44,850 nt of DNA from Anaerolineales bacterium UBA5797 (GTDB taxonomy: Bacteria; Chloroflexota; Anaerolineae; Anaerolineales; Villigracilaceae): the NCBI GenBank assembly GCA_002418205.1, contig DIDP01000040.1, positions 1 to 44,850 of the forward strand, given 5' to 3'. This document shows, piece by piece, positions 15,795-24,772 of this stretch. Numbering within the stretch: position 1 is the stretch's first letter; each line of letters starts with the position of its first letter. The notes beneath the pieces are model-generated. The model was not told where the DNA came from and made no database searches. It saw nothing but the letters and a program-made list of their open reading frames with translations. A program made the translations under genes and the position numbers.

Positions 15795-17684
15795 TTATAA
15801 CCGATATCCCAGCAAATTCCAGGTGTTCAGGAAGAAGAGGAAGGCAACGCTTGCAGCAAGGATCAGCGTGTTGTGGACTCGGATGAACCAGCCTCCACGC
15901 TTCTCTTTCCATGACCTGAATACCTGCCACGCCAACGACAACGTCAGCGCAGCCCCGACAAACGGCAATGCCAGCAACACAAGCAATTCAGTCGGCGGCG
16001 CAAACGAGAATACCCAGGGCGGATCGGAACCGGCGAAGACGGGAGCCATCAATAGTCCAAGACCGACCAGGAAACCGACATAAAGCAAACTCACTGAACC
16101 CGAGATTCCATATCGTTTTTCCTGGCGTTTTAAGCCCGCGGCCAGCCAGCCGATCAGGGCAGTCAGAAAAGTGACCAATGAGAATCCGAGCAATCCCATC
16201 TGCACCGAATAGGTTTCATACCAGGGCACTCGCATTAATGCCGTACGAGCATAGAACATGTGGGTGACCTTCCCCTTATCATTTTCACGAAATGCCACGT
16301 AATTACCGGTATCGCTCCATTGGAACAGGTTGTAACCAACGTGTTGCAATGTACTTCCCAAGAGTCGCAGGCGTCCCTGTTCATCCACAGTGACCTGTTC
16401 CTGTTCTGTCAGAAAGCGCACCTTCTCCAGGCTTCCTTCCGAGTAGTCGATCAATCTCACATAGTAACCTGCATATCGATCCAATTCATGCGGATCTGTG
16501 ACAGGGATTTCCTTTACCAGTGGTTGACCATCACTGCCCGGGAAAAACCGCCGTTGAAATTCCTGCTCCAATTCTGAAACGAGACCTGCGCTATAGTCAC
16601 GGTTTTGGACAACGTAGATACCCATGCCGAGATCCGGCAGGAGCAGCATACGGTTCTGGAAGCCGGGTGCGCCCCCGCTCTTTGCCAACACCCTGAGTCC
16701 GCCCCAAAATTGTTCGTCGAAGGTATAGGCGATGCCGGGTAAATGCGGATCGTGTTGGAAGCGCGTTGTATGCAGTTCCTTTGCGGATTCTTCATTGAGC
16801 AGTTGCACAGCGCCAAATTTTCCATTTTCAAGGTGCATGATCATATAACGAGCCAGGTCTAACGCGGTGGTGTTGAAACCGGCGCCGGGGGCATCATTGA
16901 GATAATAATAGTTCAGCGGATATGCTTGCCCATCAGAACGATATCCCAACGCAACACGTCCTTCATCTTCCTTGGGAAGATAAATTGAGGTGCCCTCCAT
17001 GCCCAAGGGATTGAAAATATTTTCCTGCACATATTGCTCGTAAGGCATGCCGGAAACCTCATCCACCAGCAAGCCGGCCAGCGCGATCTCAAAATCGTTG
17101 TACGAACGGATCTCTCCCGGCGGGCGGACGCGCTCCGTCAGATGATGGGCAAGATAATCGGACAGAGGCAGGACCCGGTCCGCGCTTTCGACGCGGATGC
17201 CGATGAAGCGGGTATCGAACCCGGCGGTGTAATGCAATAACTGGCGCGCGGTCACCGGCTTGTCAAACGCATCCGGTACTTTAAAATGAGTCAAATATTG
17301 ATTTACATCCGCATCCAGATCAAGTTTGCCCTGTTCTGCCAGCTGCATCACCGCCAATGCAGTGATCGTTTTGACGATCGAGCCGCCGCGCACAATGGTC
17401 TGATCAGGATCGAACGGCACCTGTTTTTCCACATCGGCGAATCCATAGCCTTTGCTGAAAAAGACCTCGCCATCCTTGACCATCACAAACGCCAGCCCGG
17501 GAACATCATAAGACTTCAGCGCATGGGATGTAAACCCATTCAGAAAGGCTTCGACAGCTTGCGGTGTGATCGCGTCGGTTGTTGGCTTTGGCGCAGACTC
17601 CGCAAGCGCGGTCGCCGTATGTCGCGGCGCCATCAGCGCCGAGGCGAGGACAAGCAATACAAGTAACGCTCCAAACTTATGCAT
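15795..17684 (-). CDS. Class C beta-lactamase-like serine hydrolase with C-terminal membrane domain
   Basis: The 629-residue protein has a signal peptide (about 1-28). A serine beta-lactamase/PBP-like domain (about 40-390) follows, then a linker domain and four transmembrane helices at the C terminus. The nucleophile motif SxxK is S102-I-V-K105; the second motif reads YND in SYNDFEIALAG where YSN is usual, and the third is KSGG. Such enzymes are D-aminopeptidases, esterases or peptidoglycan hydrolases, not necessarily antibiotic-resistance enzymes. ATG 17684 is chosen for its GGAGG 5 bases upstream and because the signal peptide begins there. On minus-strand a plausible promoter (ATGACT, 17 bases, CATACT) lies near 17720-17750. 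Confidence 0.88.
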   Translation of the reverse strand: MHKFGALLVLLVLASALMAPRHTATALAESAPKPTTDAITPQAVEAFLNGFTSHALKSYDVPGLAFVMVKDGEVFFSKGYGFADVEKQVPFDPDQTIVRGGSIVKTITALAVMQLAEQGKLDLDADVNQYLTHFKVPDAFDKPVTARQLLHYTAGFDTRFIGIRVESADRVLPLSDYLAHHLTERVRPPGEIRSYNDFEIALAGLLVDEVSGMPYEQYVQENIFNPLGMEGTSIYLPKEDEGRVALGYRSDGQAYPLNYYYLNDAPGAGFNTTALDLARYMIMHLENGKFGAVQLLNEESAKELHTTRFQHDPHLPGIAYTFDEQFWGGLRVLAKSGGAPGFQNRMLLLPDLGMGIYVVQNRDYSAGLVSELEQEFQRRFFPGSDGQPLVKEIPVTDPHELDRYAGYYVRLIDYSEGSLEKVRFLTEQEQVTVDEQGRLRLLGSTLQHVGYNLFQWSDTGNYVAFRENDKGKVTHMFYARTALMRVPWYETYSVQMGLLGFSLVTFLTALIGWLAAGLKRQEKRYGISGSVSLLYVGFLVGLGLLMAPVFAGSDPPWVFSFAPPTELLVLLALPFVGAALTLSLAWQVFRSWKEKRGGWFIRVHNTLILAASVAFLFFLNTWNLLGYRL

Positions 17685-17823
17685 GAGAACCTCCAATTCG
17701 TGAGATTTGAACCGATGCACACAGTATGACACCCCCAACTTCATAAGTCATCACGATAAAGAATGAAAAGTCCTACATAAAAACTTCCATTCACCCGAAG
17801 GCAAATCTCAATAATTTTCTGTA

Positions 17824-17852
17824 TTGATTGGGTCAAGTTCGTCCTATATAAT
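17824..17852 (+). promoter_or_regulatory. Strong promoter that may produce a leaderless kinase mRNA
   Basis: TTGATT (17824-17829) and a consensus TATAAT (17847-17852) are 17 bases apart. Transcription should begin at about 17859-17860, and the A of an in-frame ATG is at 17860, so the transcript may carry no 5' leader. Confidence 0.7.
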
Positions 17853-17859
17853 GATTTCA

Positions 17860-19041
17860 ATGAAAACATCCCGCACGGGCAACCAGACAACCTCCTTTCT
17901 CATCGTCAGCTTCGTGATATGGATCGCGGTATCCACACGCTGGATCCTTGAATTCATCGAGCAAAGACACCCCTACATCTGGCTCCTCAGTACGATGCTC
18001 GCGACATACGGCATTCTGCTTGGGCTTCAACCGTTCATCTCAAGAGGTTCAGCGATCGGGGCGCATATTTATCTCGGCGTTCAAACGGTCCTCGTCCTTG
18101 GCGCGATGCTCCTGTACTTCGAATTGGATTTCTTCGCCCTGCTCTTCCTCCCCCTTGGCGGTCAAGCCATGTTCCTCTTTCCGCGCAAGACCGCCGTGGC
18201 GTGGGTGGCTGTTTTCGGGATTGCGATCATTGTTGGGCAGGCGATCCAATTCGGGCTCCCCAATGGACTTTCATTCTCGTTCCTGTATCTCGCGGGATTA
18301 CTGTTCGTCGCCTCTTTCTCGACCTTGATGCTACGCGCCAACGAGGCGCGGAATCAAAGCGATCGGCTTTTGGACGAACTACAACAGGCGCATCGTCAAC
18401 TGCAGGAATATGCCGGGCAGGCGGAGGAACTCGCCACCGCCAAGGAGCGAAACCGCCTCGCCAGAGAATTGCATGATTCGGTCGCGCAAACGCTCTATGG
18501 GTTGACCCTCCAGGCGGAAGCCGCTTCGCGAAAACTAAGCACAGGTCAAACAGGCGAAGTTGCCGAATACCTGCGTGAGATTCGGGACAGCGCACAACAG
18601 ACTCTGAAGGAAACCCGCCTGTTGATCTTTGAACTCCGCCCGCCGATCCTTGAAAAGGAGGGGCTGGCATCGGCATTGCGAGTCAGGTTGGAGTCCGTGG
18701 AGAGCCGTAGTGGGCTCAAGACACAGGTCAGTGTGCAGGAGGTGGGCAGGCTCCCGGCGGGAATCGAAGCGGGTTTGTACGGCATATCCAACGAAGTGCT
18801 TAACAATGTCCTCAAACACGCGCATGCCACGGAGGTCAAAGTCTCATTGTTGAGGAAGTCGGACAAGGTCATTTTGGAGATCAGCGATAATGGGATTGGC
18901 TTCGATCCCGCCTCCGCCGAATCACACGGTGGACTCGGCTTGAAAGGGATGAAGGAACGTGCCGAACAATTCGGAGGCAGTTTACAGATAGAAAGCGCCG
19001 CAAACGGGACGCGGGTAAGTGTCGAGGTGTTGCATGAGTGA
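17860..19041 (+). CDS. NarL-type sensor histidine kinase
   Basis: The 393-residue protein has an N-terminal membrane domain of about six helices (10-158) with no periplasmic sensor domain. A short coiled coil (163-195) follows, then a HisKA_3 dimerisation domain with the phospho-accepting His205 in RLARELHDSVAQ and a HATPase domain (N box NEVLNNVLKHA, G1 DNGIGFD, G2 GGLGLKGM). Probably senses a membrane or intramembrane signal. The first ATG (17851) overlaps the -10 box, so translation most likely starts at 17860. The stop overlaps the response regulator start by 8 bases. Confidence 0.94.
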   Translation: MKTSRTGNQTTSFLIVSFVIWIAVSTRWILEFIEQRHPYIWLLSTMLATYGILLGLQPFISRGSAIGAHIYLGVQTVLVLGAMLLYFELDFFALLFLPLGGQAMFLFPRKTAVAWVAVFGIAIIVGQAIQFGLPNGLSFSFLYLAGLLFVASFSTLMLRANEARNQSDRLLDELQQAHRQLQEYAGQAEELATAKERNRLARELHDSVAQTLYGLTLQAEAASRKLSTGQTGEVAEYLREIRDSAQQTLKETRLLIFELRPPILEKEGLASALRVRLESVESRSGLKTQVSVQEVGRLPAGIEAGLYGISNEVLNNVLKHAHATEVKVSLLRKSDKVILEISDNGIGFDPASAESHGGLGLKGMKERAEQFGGSLQIESAANGTRVSVEVLHE

Positions 19042-19705
19042 GAAGATCCGGGTATACATCACGGATGACCACCAGATCGTCCGCAGGGGGATCAGGCAGT
19101 TGTTAAGCACGGAAGCGGGCATCGAGGTGGTGGGTGAGGCGTCCAACGGAAAAGAAGCCGTCGTCGAGGTGGACAGACTCAAGCCCGATATCGTCCTGAT
19201 GGATCTCGTCATGCCTGTCATGGACGGCATCGAGGCGATCCACCAGATCAAGGCGAGTCATCCATCCGTCCAAATCCTGGTGCTGACCAGTTTCGCGACG
19301 GACGACAAGGTCTTCCCTGCCATCAAGGCAGGCGCGCTCGGATACTTGATCAAGGATACAAGTCCCGAGGAACTGGTCAGCGCGATACGGCAGGTGCATA
19401 AAGGCGAGCCGACCCTGCACTCGAGCATTGCGCAAAAATTACTAAAGGAGATCTCACACGCTTCCGAACAGCCGACTTCACCTGATCCTCTCACCGAACG
19501 CGAAGTGGAGGTGTTGAAGTTGATCGCACGCGGGCTGAGCAACCAGGAGATCGCAGAGACGCTGGTTGTCAGTGTTGCCACGGTTTACACACACGTTTCC
19601 AAAATATTGGACAAACTTCATCTTGCCAGCCGCACACAAGCTGCGCTGTATGCGTTACGCGAGGGGCTGGCATCTTTGTATGATGACGTCGGGGATGGAC
19701 AATAA
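19034..19705 (+). CDS. NarL/FixJ-family response regulator
   Basis: The 223-residue protein has a receiver domain (1-120) with acidic pair D11-D12, phosphorylation site D57 (LMDLVMP), Thr/Ser near 86 and Lys108 in YLIKD, followed by a LuxR-type helix-turn-helix (about 155-212, LTEREVEVLKLIARGLSNQEIAETL). It is the partner of the upstream kinase by 8-base overlap. ATG 19034 is preferred (GAGG 7 bases upstream) to GTG 19019. Targets are unknown. The efflux pump 127 bases downstream is a candidate, but a terminator intervenes. Confidence 0.95.
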   Translation: MSEKIRVYITDDHQIVRRGIRQLLSTEAGIEVVGEASNGKEAVVEVDRLKPDIVLMDLVMPVMDGIEAIHQIKASHPSVQILVLTSFATDDKVFPAIKAGALGYLIKDTSPEELVSAIRQVHKGEPTLHSSIAQKLLKEISHASEQPTSPDPLTEREVEVLKLIARGLSNQEIAETLVVSVATVYTHVSKILDKLHLASRTQAALYALREGLASLYDDVGDGQ

Positions 19706-19746
19706 ACGTATTTAATCAACCAACACAAGAACGATTTGCAAATTTA

Positions 19747-19779
19747 GAGACTGGCATCTTCGCCAGTCTCGCCTTTTTT
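19747..19779 (+). terminator. Intrinsic terminator after the two-component pair
   Basis: A 9-bp stem (19747-19755 / 19762-19770) with a 6-base loop and a run of T at 19774-19779. It separates the regulator from the downstream MFS gene. Confidence 0.9.
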
Positions 19780-19832
19780 GGAGTAAGATTGCTCGAGTCC
19801 AAATCACCCTAGATGTATATTGGAAGGATTTA

Positions 19833-21311
19833 ATGTCACGCAACCGCATCAACCTTGTCACAATCGGAATCATGCTCAGCCTCTTCCTGGCTGCGATGGA
19901 AGCGACTGTCGTTGCCACCGCCATGCCGACCATCGTCGGGCAGTTGGGCGGGCTGGAACATTATTCGTGGGTCTTCTCCGCCTATATGCTCACCTCCACC
20001 ACCACCGTTCCGCTTTATGGGAAACTCTCGGACCTGTACGGACGCCGCAAACTTTATATCTTTGCAATGGGACTCTTCCTCGTCGGTTCGATCCTGTGCG
20101 GACAATCGAACAGCATGACCCAACTCGTTTTTGCCCGCGCCCTGCAGGGACTCGGCGCAGGCGGCATCATGCCGCTGGCGTTCATCCTCATCGGTGAAAT
20201 GTTCACGCTCGAAGAACGCGCCAAAATGCAGGGATTCTTCTCCGGCGTGTGGGGAGTCTCATCCATCATCGGTCCGTTGTTGGGCGGCTTCCTCGTCGAT
20301 CAACTCTCGTGGCATTGGGTGTTCTACATCAATATCCCGCCGGGGTTGCTCGGGGCGGCGCTGGTCGCTTTTGCATGGCGGGACCAGGTCCACGGTCACG
20401 CGCGACCCGCAGTGGATTACGCAGGCGCGGCGCTGTTGACCGCAAGCGTCGTCGCCCTTCTGCTGGGTCTGGTCGAGTTCGGCACATCCACCAGTTGGAC
20501 CCTGATCGCGGCCTCCATCGTCTTGTTCATTCTTTTGCTTTGGGTCGAGAGCCGCGCAACAGACCCGATCCTGCCGATCCCACTTTTTCGCGACAGGTTG
20601 TTCACCACATCCATCACGCACGGCATTCTCGCTGGTTGGGCTTTGTTCGGGAGCCTTTCGTTCATCCCGTTGTTCGTGCAGTCGGTGCTCGGCACGAACG
20701 CCACCCAGGCGGGCATCACCATCGCTCCCATGCTCTTGGGCTGGGTGACGGCGAGCATCATCGGCACGCGTTTCCTTTTGAAGATCGGTTATCGCAGGCT
20801 GGCGATCACGGGCACGGCTTTGCTTGCGATCGGCACGTTCCTCATGTCCCGCGCAGATGCAAACACCACCCGCACCATGCTCATGGTCTTCGTTTCATTG
20901 ATGGGCACTGGCATGGGCTTTTCCATCCCACCCTTTCTGATCGCGGTGCAGACCACCGTGGAAAGACGACAACTCGGCACCGCCACCTCGACGATGCAAT
21001 TCAGCCGTTCGATCGGCGGGACGCTCGGCGTGAGCGTGATGGGCGCCGCGTTGAGCGCGCGACTCGCCTCGAACATAAGCGCCTCGGGGCTGGACCCGAA
21101 ACTGGTTTCGCAATTACTTGATCCTTTACCGGGTGCCCAGGCAGTCATCAATGAAGGCGCACGCATCGCAGTGGCAGATGCCATCACCGTGGTGTTCGTC
21201 CTTGCATTCGTGGCTGCCGGGCTTGCTTTGCTTGCCACACTTTTCACCCCGCGCAAGGAACTAAGGGAAAGAACAACAGAAAGCGAGCCGATGCTCATCA
21301 GCGCGGACTGA
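19833..21311 (+). CDS. DHA2-type MFS drug efflux transporter, 14 helices
   Basis: The 492-residue length and about fourteen helices put it in the DHA2 (EmrB/QacA) group. The TM1 sequence LDxT-like region reads MEATVVATAMPTIV, the motif A loop GKLSDLYGRRKLY is at about 69-81, and the antiporter motif C region GVWGVSSIIGPLLGGFLVD is near 142-160. A proton-coupled exporter of hydrophobic compounds is expected. The ATG at 19833 has GGA-rich sequence AAGGAT 7 bases upstream. The gene has its own unit between two terminators. Confidence 0.93.
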   Translation: MSRNRINLVTIGIMLSLFLAAMEATVVATAMPTIVGQLGGLEHYSWVFSAYMLTSTTTVPLYGKLSDLYGRRKLYIFAMGLFLVGSILCGQSNSMTQLVFARALQGLGAGGIMPLAFILIGEMFTLEERAKMQGFFSGVWGVSSIIGPLLGGFLVDQLSWHWVFYINIPPGLLGAALVAFAWRDQVHGHARPAVDYAGAALLTASVVALLLGLVEFGTSTSWTLIAASIVLFILLLWVESRATDPILPIPLFRDRLFTTSITHGILAGWALFGSLSFIPLFVQSVLGTNATQAGITIAPMLLGWVTASIIGTRFLLKIGYRRLAITGTALLAIGTFLMSRADANTTRTMLMVFVSLMGTGMGFSIPPFLIAVQTTVERRQLGTATSTMQFSRSIGGTLGVSVMGAALSARLASNISASGLDPKLVSQLLDPLPGAQAVINEGARIAVADAITVVFVLAFVAAGLALLATLFTPRKELRERTTESEPMLISAD

Positions 21312-21408
21312 GATCGGGGGCTGAGTCTGCACCGAAAACACGACGATCCTCCTCCATTTTGGGGTATGATTGGTCAATCGCTTTTCAATTTCTCAAAGGA
21401 GGACGAAC

Positions 21409-21756
21409 ATGGCTTTAGTGGAGGTGTCGCAAAGGCAGGGACGCGTCCCTGTGACGGTGTTCCATCTTCAGGACCGGGTCAACCTCGGGAATTTTGCCGA
21501 ACTGGAAAAGACCGCGAAAGAGGCGCACGAGAACGGGATGCACGATCTGGTGGTCGACCTGAGCAAATCCGAATCCCTGACAAGCATCGGCGTGCGGGCG
21601 CTCGTGATCATTCACAAGATGCTGGCCACAGACAGCGCCAGTCATCTGAAACTTGCGGGACCCATCCCGCCCATCCGGGAGATGCTGCAGATCGCGGGCA
21701 TCACCCAGTTCATTGAGATCTATGATACGGTGGATGAAGCGGTCGCTTCGTTCTAG
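21409..21756 (+). CDS. STAS-domain anti-sigma factor antagonist
   Basis: The 115-residue protein is a single STAS domain like SpoIIAA/RsbV. The phosphorylatable serine is expected in the motif LTSIGVRAL (about residues 58-66). In this fold the unphosphorylated protein captures a serine-kinase anti-sigma factor. No partner kinase or sigma factor is adjacent, so the pathway is unknown. The ATG at 21409 has a near-consensus AAAGGAGG 7 bases upstream; the upstream ATG at 21370 is less likely. Confidence 0.88.
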   Translation: MALVEVSQRQGRVPVTVFHLQDRVNLGNFAELEKTAKEAHENGMHDLVVDLSKSESLTSIGVRALVIIHKMLATDSASHLKLAGPIPPIREMLQIAGITQFIEIYDTVDEAVASF

Positions 21757-21777
21757 CGATTTGATATCAAAGTCAGG

Positions 21778-21807
21778 GACCGGCAGAAGCCGGTCTTTTT
21801 TTATTTT
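21778..21807 (+). terminator. Intrinsic terminator of the STAS gene
   Basis: A 7-bp stem (21778-21784 / 21789-21795) with AGAA loop is followed by a T-rich tract. Confidence 0.9.
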
Positions 21808-22031
21808 TCGGCTCCGAGGCATGAAACTTCACAATCTAAGGCTTTCGGGCATCCGGGTTCGGCGGGTGTAACCCCATGGTTAGTTTAGTCACGAGGCAAT
21901 ATGATGAATGTAACTTGGAATCTGCTTGTCAATCCTCTATTATGGACAAAATAAACAAATATTACCTCTATGGGTAAATTGGTTATTTTCAGGAAACAAA
22001 CCGCAATACTCTGTTTTATGGCGGCGAGGAT

Positions 22032-22118
22032 CCAGTGACAAAGCATGGTCGCTCTGCCCTTTACGGGTGTTGTCACTGGGGAGCCAGTAGCGAAACCGGC
22101 CCTTCATGGTCGGTTTTT
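22032..22118 (+). ncRNA. Unidentified structured RNA ending in an intrinsic terminator
   Basis: A perfect 10-bp stem, CCAGTGACAA (22032-22041) with TTGTCACTGG (22070-22079), encloses a 28-base loop with CCC-TTTA-GGG. It is followed by GGGAGCCAGTAGCGAAA and then a second hairpin (22094-22101 / 22108-22115, one G-T pair) and five T residues. The architecture of aptamer-like fold plus terminator suggests a riboswitch, sRNA or leader. No known riboswitch consensus could be matched by eye. It lies 290 bases before the multicopper oxidase, with no gene of its own. The stretch 21808-22031 has no gene. Confidence 0.5.
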
Positions 22119-22249
22119 CGTTTAAGGACATGGTTGAAACGGCCGGATAACCGGAATAGAACAGCTTTGGCAAAAAGGATTAATGCCGGGATTAATTTTT
22201 TACTTCAAAAAACCATCACAATTTAATCCCTTGCGATGGATGAAAGTGG

Positions 22250-22339
22250 ATGGTACTCGTTGCGAATTTCATTATGATGAATATTAACCCAAGTTTCCTG
22301 TTTCAGATCGAGGCTGAGAAGAAGGAGGTGAACTACTAG
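22250..22339 (+). CDS. Possible 29-residue peptide overlapping an ideal Shine-Dalgarno sequence
   Basis: ATG 22250 to TAG 22339 encodes 29 residues (a shorter 21-residue version starts at 22274) ending EAEKKEVNY. Its last codons contain AAGGAGGTGA, a complete match to the usual 16S anti-Shine-Dalgarno sequence, though no start codon follows at working distance. The peptide itself has no good ribosome site. It could be a leader peptide of the oxidase gene 70 bases downstream or chance. Confidence 0.2.
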   Translation: MVLVANFIMMNINPSFLFQIEAEKKEVNY

Positions 22340-22408
22340 ATCAACCATTTTAATGAGCGTCAAAAAAGATTGACGTATGGTCAGAAATGTGAATAAGAGG
22401 AGAATGCA

Positions 22409-24721
22409 ATGACAAATCGAAGAGACTTTCTAAAACTTAGCGGAGCGGGTCTTGCTGCAATCTATGCAGCCACGCGGCAACGCTTCATGCTGCGCGCCTA
22501 CGGTGCCTTTGCCGGCCCGCAGACCGCCCTGCCAGGCAGCGCCCTCCCGCAGTTCGTGGATGAGCTACCCCTACTCAATTCACACGTGGCTGGAAGCGCC
22601 ATTCAACTGGTTCCTGGTTTTTCTGGTCCTATAACAGACCCTCAAGCTGGATCGCTAACAATCCGCATGGAAGAGTTCAAGGCCAATGTGATGCCAACCG
22701 GTTTTGCGCCGGTACCAACACCTGCCAATCCTGCCCCTGCGCCGTATGCGGGCACATGGGTGTGGGGCTACCAGGCCGCTGGTTTTGAGACGAATCCTGG
22801 TGGTGTGACAGCTCCCACCTACATCAACCCGGTCGTGTTGGCCTTCCGCGGCAAGCCAACCAGAATCACTTGGGTGAACAATCTGCCGGATACCAATTTC
22901 ACCGAGACCGCTTGGGCAACCTGGACCGACCAGACCTTGCATTGGGCTGATCCGTTGAATGAAATGATGAATCACCCAATGACCAACTATAAAGGTCCAG
23001 TCCCCGCTGTACCACACCTGCACGGCGGCGAGGTTCCACCTCAATTGGATGGCGGCCCGGATGCCTGGTTCACTGCGGATGGTCTTTATCAGGGCCATGC
23101 CTACTGGCCCGGCATTGGCGGCGGCGGGAACACCTCCGTCTACAACTACCCCAACAGCCAGGAGGCCGCCCCGATCTGGTTCCATGACCACGCTCTGGGC
23201 ATCACGCGCATCAACGTCTACGCCGGTATTGCTGGAGCATACCTGTTGCTTGATCCAGCCAACCCTTGGCCGATCGATCCGACCCGCATCATCCCGATGG
23301 TCATCCAAGACCGCATGTTCGATACCAACGGCCAACTCTACTTCCCGGCGGGACCTCCATTCTCCCCGAACCCGATGGATCATCCCTTCTGGGTGCCCGA
23401 GTTCGAGGGCGATGTGATCTGTGTCAACGGCAAGGTCTGGCCCAAACTGACGGTGAGCAACAAACGCTACGCCTTCTGGTTCCTGAACGGCTCCAACGCC
23501 CGCACCTACGATATGTTCCTGATCGACCAGGTCTCGAAGAACTTTGGCCCGCCCATCTGGATCATCGGCACCGATGGTGGCCTGCTCGACACCCCGGTCA
23601 AACTTGACCCGCTGGCTCCCAAACCACTGCCCAATTCTTTGACGATGATGCCCGGCGAACGCTACCTGGCGATCATCGACTTTTCCGGCTACGAAGCCGG
23701 CGTGGTCGGGCCTAACGGCGCGGCCTTCTCAGGAAGCTGGCTGCTCAAGAACAATGCCAAGACCCCCTTCCCGGCCGGCGTGGCACCGAATGGCACCACC
23801 ACCGGGCGGGTGATTCAATTTGTGGTCAACCCGGCCGGCACGCTGCCTGATGAGGCTTACAATCCGGCAGTCGGTGGGCAGTTGCGCGCGCCCATGGTTC
23901 GCCTGGCGAACGCCGCCACCGGCACCCCGGGCGCGGGCGTGACGATCAACAAGATCCGCCAATTGACCCTCAATGAAGTGATGGGGATGTTAGGACCGCT
24001 TGAAGCATTGGTAAACAACACCAAGTGGAATGGCAAGTCTGTGGCAACCGATGTATTCCCTGGCGGCATTCGCCCCGATTTTACAGTCGGTCCAGATGGT
24101 GAAACCTACTACTCTGAATTGCCCCAGGAGGGTGAGACCGAATTGTGGGAGATCGTCAACCTGACCGCTGACGCCCACCCCATCCATACGCACCTGGTGC
24201 AGTTCCAGTTGATGAACCGCCAGAACTTCAACGTCAATAAATATTCTGGTGCGTACAACGCCCTCTTCCCTGCCAGCAGCGCGATCGACCCAATGACCGG
24301 CCTGCCCTACCCGGGCGGCGTCTTCATCGGTGGCTACGGCCCGCCATTGCCTGTCAATGGCAGCGATCCACGTTCTAATGGAAAGCTTGGCGGAAACCCG
24401 GATATTGGTGCGTTGAAGGGAAAGAATCCCTTGTACCTACAGGGACCAGCCATGCCTCCGCTGCCTCAGGAAGCCGGGTGGAAAGACACGGTCATCATGT
24501 ACCCCGGGCAGGTAACGCGCATCATGGTCCGCTGGGCGCCCACGGATCTGCCGGCGAACACGCCCGCCGCGAATGCCTGGTTCCCGTTCGACCCGAACGG
24601 CGGACACGGCTACGTCTGGCACTGCCACATCATCGACCACGAGGACAACGAGATGATGCGGCCGGATGCGGTCAAGCCAAATCCAAGTCCAAACGTTACC
24701 AGGACATTTACCGATTACTAG
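22409..24721 (+). CDS. Tat-exported CotA-like multicopper oxidase (laccase / bilirubin-oxidase type)
   Basis: The 770-residue protein starts with a twin-arginine signal (NRRDFLKLSG). Copper motifs appear in family order: HLHGG, WFHDHALG, HPIHTHL, and at the C terminus H738-C739-H740 in WHCHIIDHEDNEMM with Met749 as probable axial type-1 ligand. NVYAGIAGAYLLLDP, VNGKVWPKL, GTDGGLL and GWKDTV match CotA closely. It should couple oxidation of phenolic, metal or tetrapyrrole substrates to reduction of O2 in the cell envelope. It is about 250 residues longer than CotA, the extra length being mostly N-terminal and in loops. A GAGGAG site precedes the ATG. Single gene. Confidence 0.93.
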   Translation: MTNRRDFLKLSGAGLAAIYAATRQRFMLRAYGAFAGPQTALPGSALPQFVDELPLLNSHVAGSAIQLVPGFSGPITDPQAGSLTIRMEEFKANVMPTGFAPVPTPANPAPAPYAGTWVWGYQAAGFETNPGGVTAPTYINPVVLAFRGKPTRITWVNNLPDTNFTETAWATWTDQTLHWADPLNEMMNHPMTNYKGPVPAVPHLHGGEVPPQLDGGPDAWFTADGLYQGHAYWPGIGGGGNTSVYNYPNSQEAAPIWFHDHALGITRINVYAGIAGAYLLLDPANPWPIDPTRIIPMVIQDRMFDTNGQLYFPAGPPFSPNPMDHPFWVPEFEGDVICVNGKVWPKLTVSNKRYAFWFLNGSNARTYDMFLIDQVSKNFGPPIWIIGTDGGLLDTPVKLDPLAPKPLPNSLTMMPGERYLAIIDFSGYEAGVVGPNGAAFSGSWLLKNNAKTPFPAGVAPNGTTTGRVIQFVVNPAGTLPDEAYNPAVGGQLRAPMVRLANAATGTPGAGVTINKIRQLTLNEVMGMLGPLEALVNNTKWNGKSVATDVFPGGIRPDFTVGPDGETYYSELPQEGETELWEIVNLTADAHPIHTHLVQFQLMNRQNFNVNKYSGAYNALFPASSAIDPMTGLPYPGGVFIGGYGPPLPVNGSDPRSNGKLGGNPDIGALKGKNPLYLQGPAMPPLPQEAGWKDTVIMYPGQVTRIMVRWAPTDLPANTPAANAWFPFDPNGGHGYVWHCHIIDHEDNEMMRPDAVKPNPSPNVTRTFTDY

Positions 24722-24740
24722 ATCGCGTAATTCAAAAAAG

Positions 24741-24767
24741 AAGAGACCGGCGGAAAGCCGGTCTCTT
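24741..24767. terminator. Bidirectional terminator between oxidase and desaturase
   Basis: An 11-bp stem (24741-24751 / 24757-24767) with a GGAAA loop. On the minus strand it is followed by a run of T, so it mainly serves the desaturase; on the plus strand only a short T tract follows. Confidence 0.85.
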
Positions 24768-24772
24768 CTCGT

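Noticed and set aside
15795..17684. Antibiotic-resistance beta-lactamase
   Set aside because: The fold is shared by many peptidases and esterases, and the C-terminal membrane domain and altered second motif do not support a resistance role.
22032..22118. Yes/no match to cobalamin, yybP-ykoY manganese or c-di-GMP riboswitches
   Set aside because: Short fragments look similar, but the conserved cores and the order of elements do not fit any of them, so no class name is given.
22274..22339. RiPP precursor peptide
   Set aside because: The small frame ends in EVNY, but no radical SAM, cyclodehydratase or other maturation gene is near.
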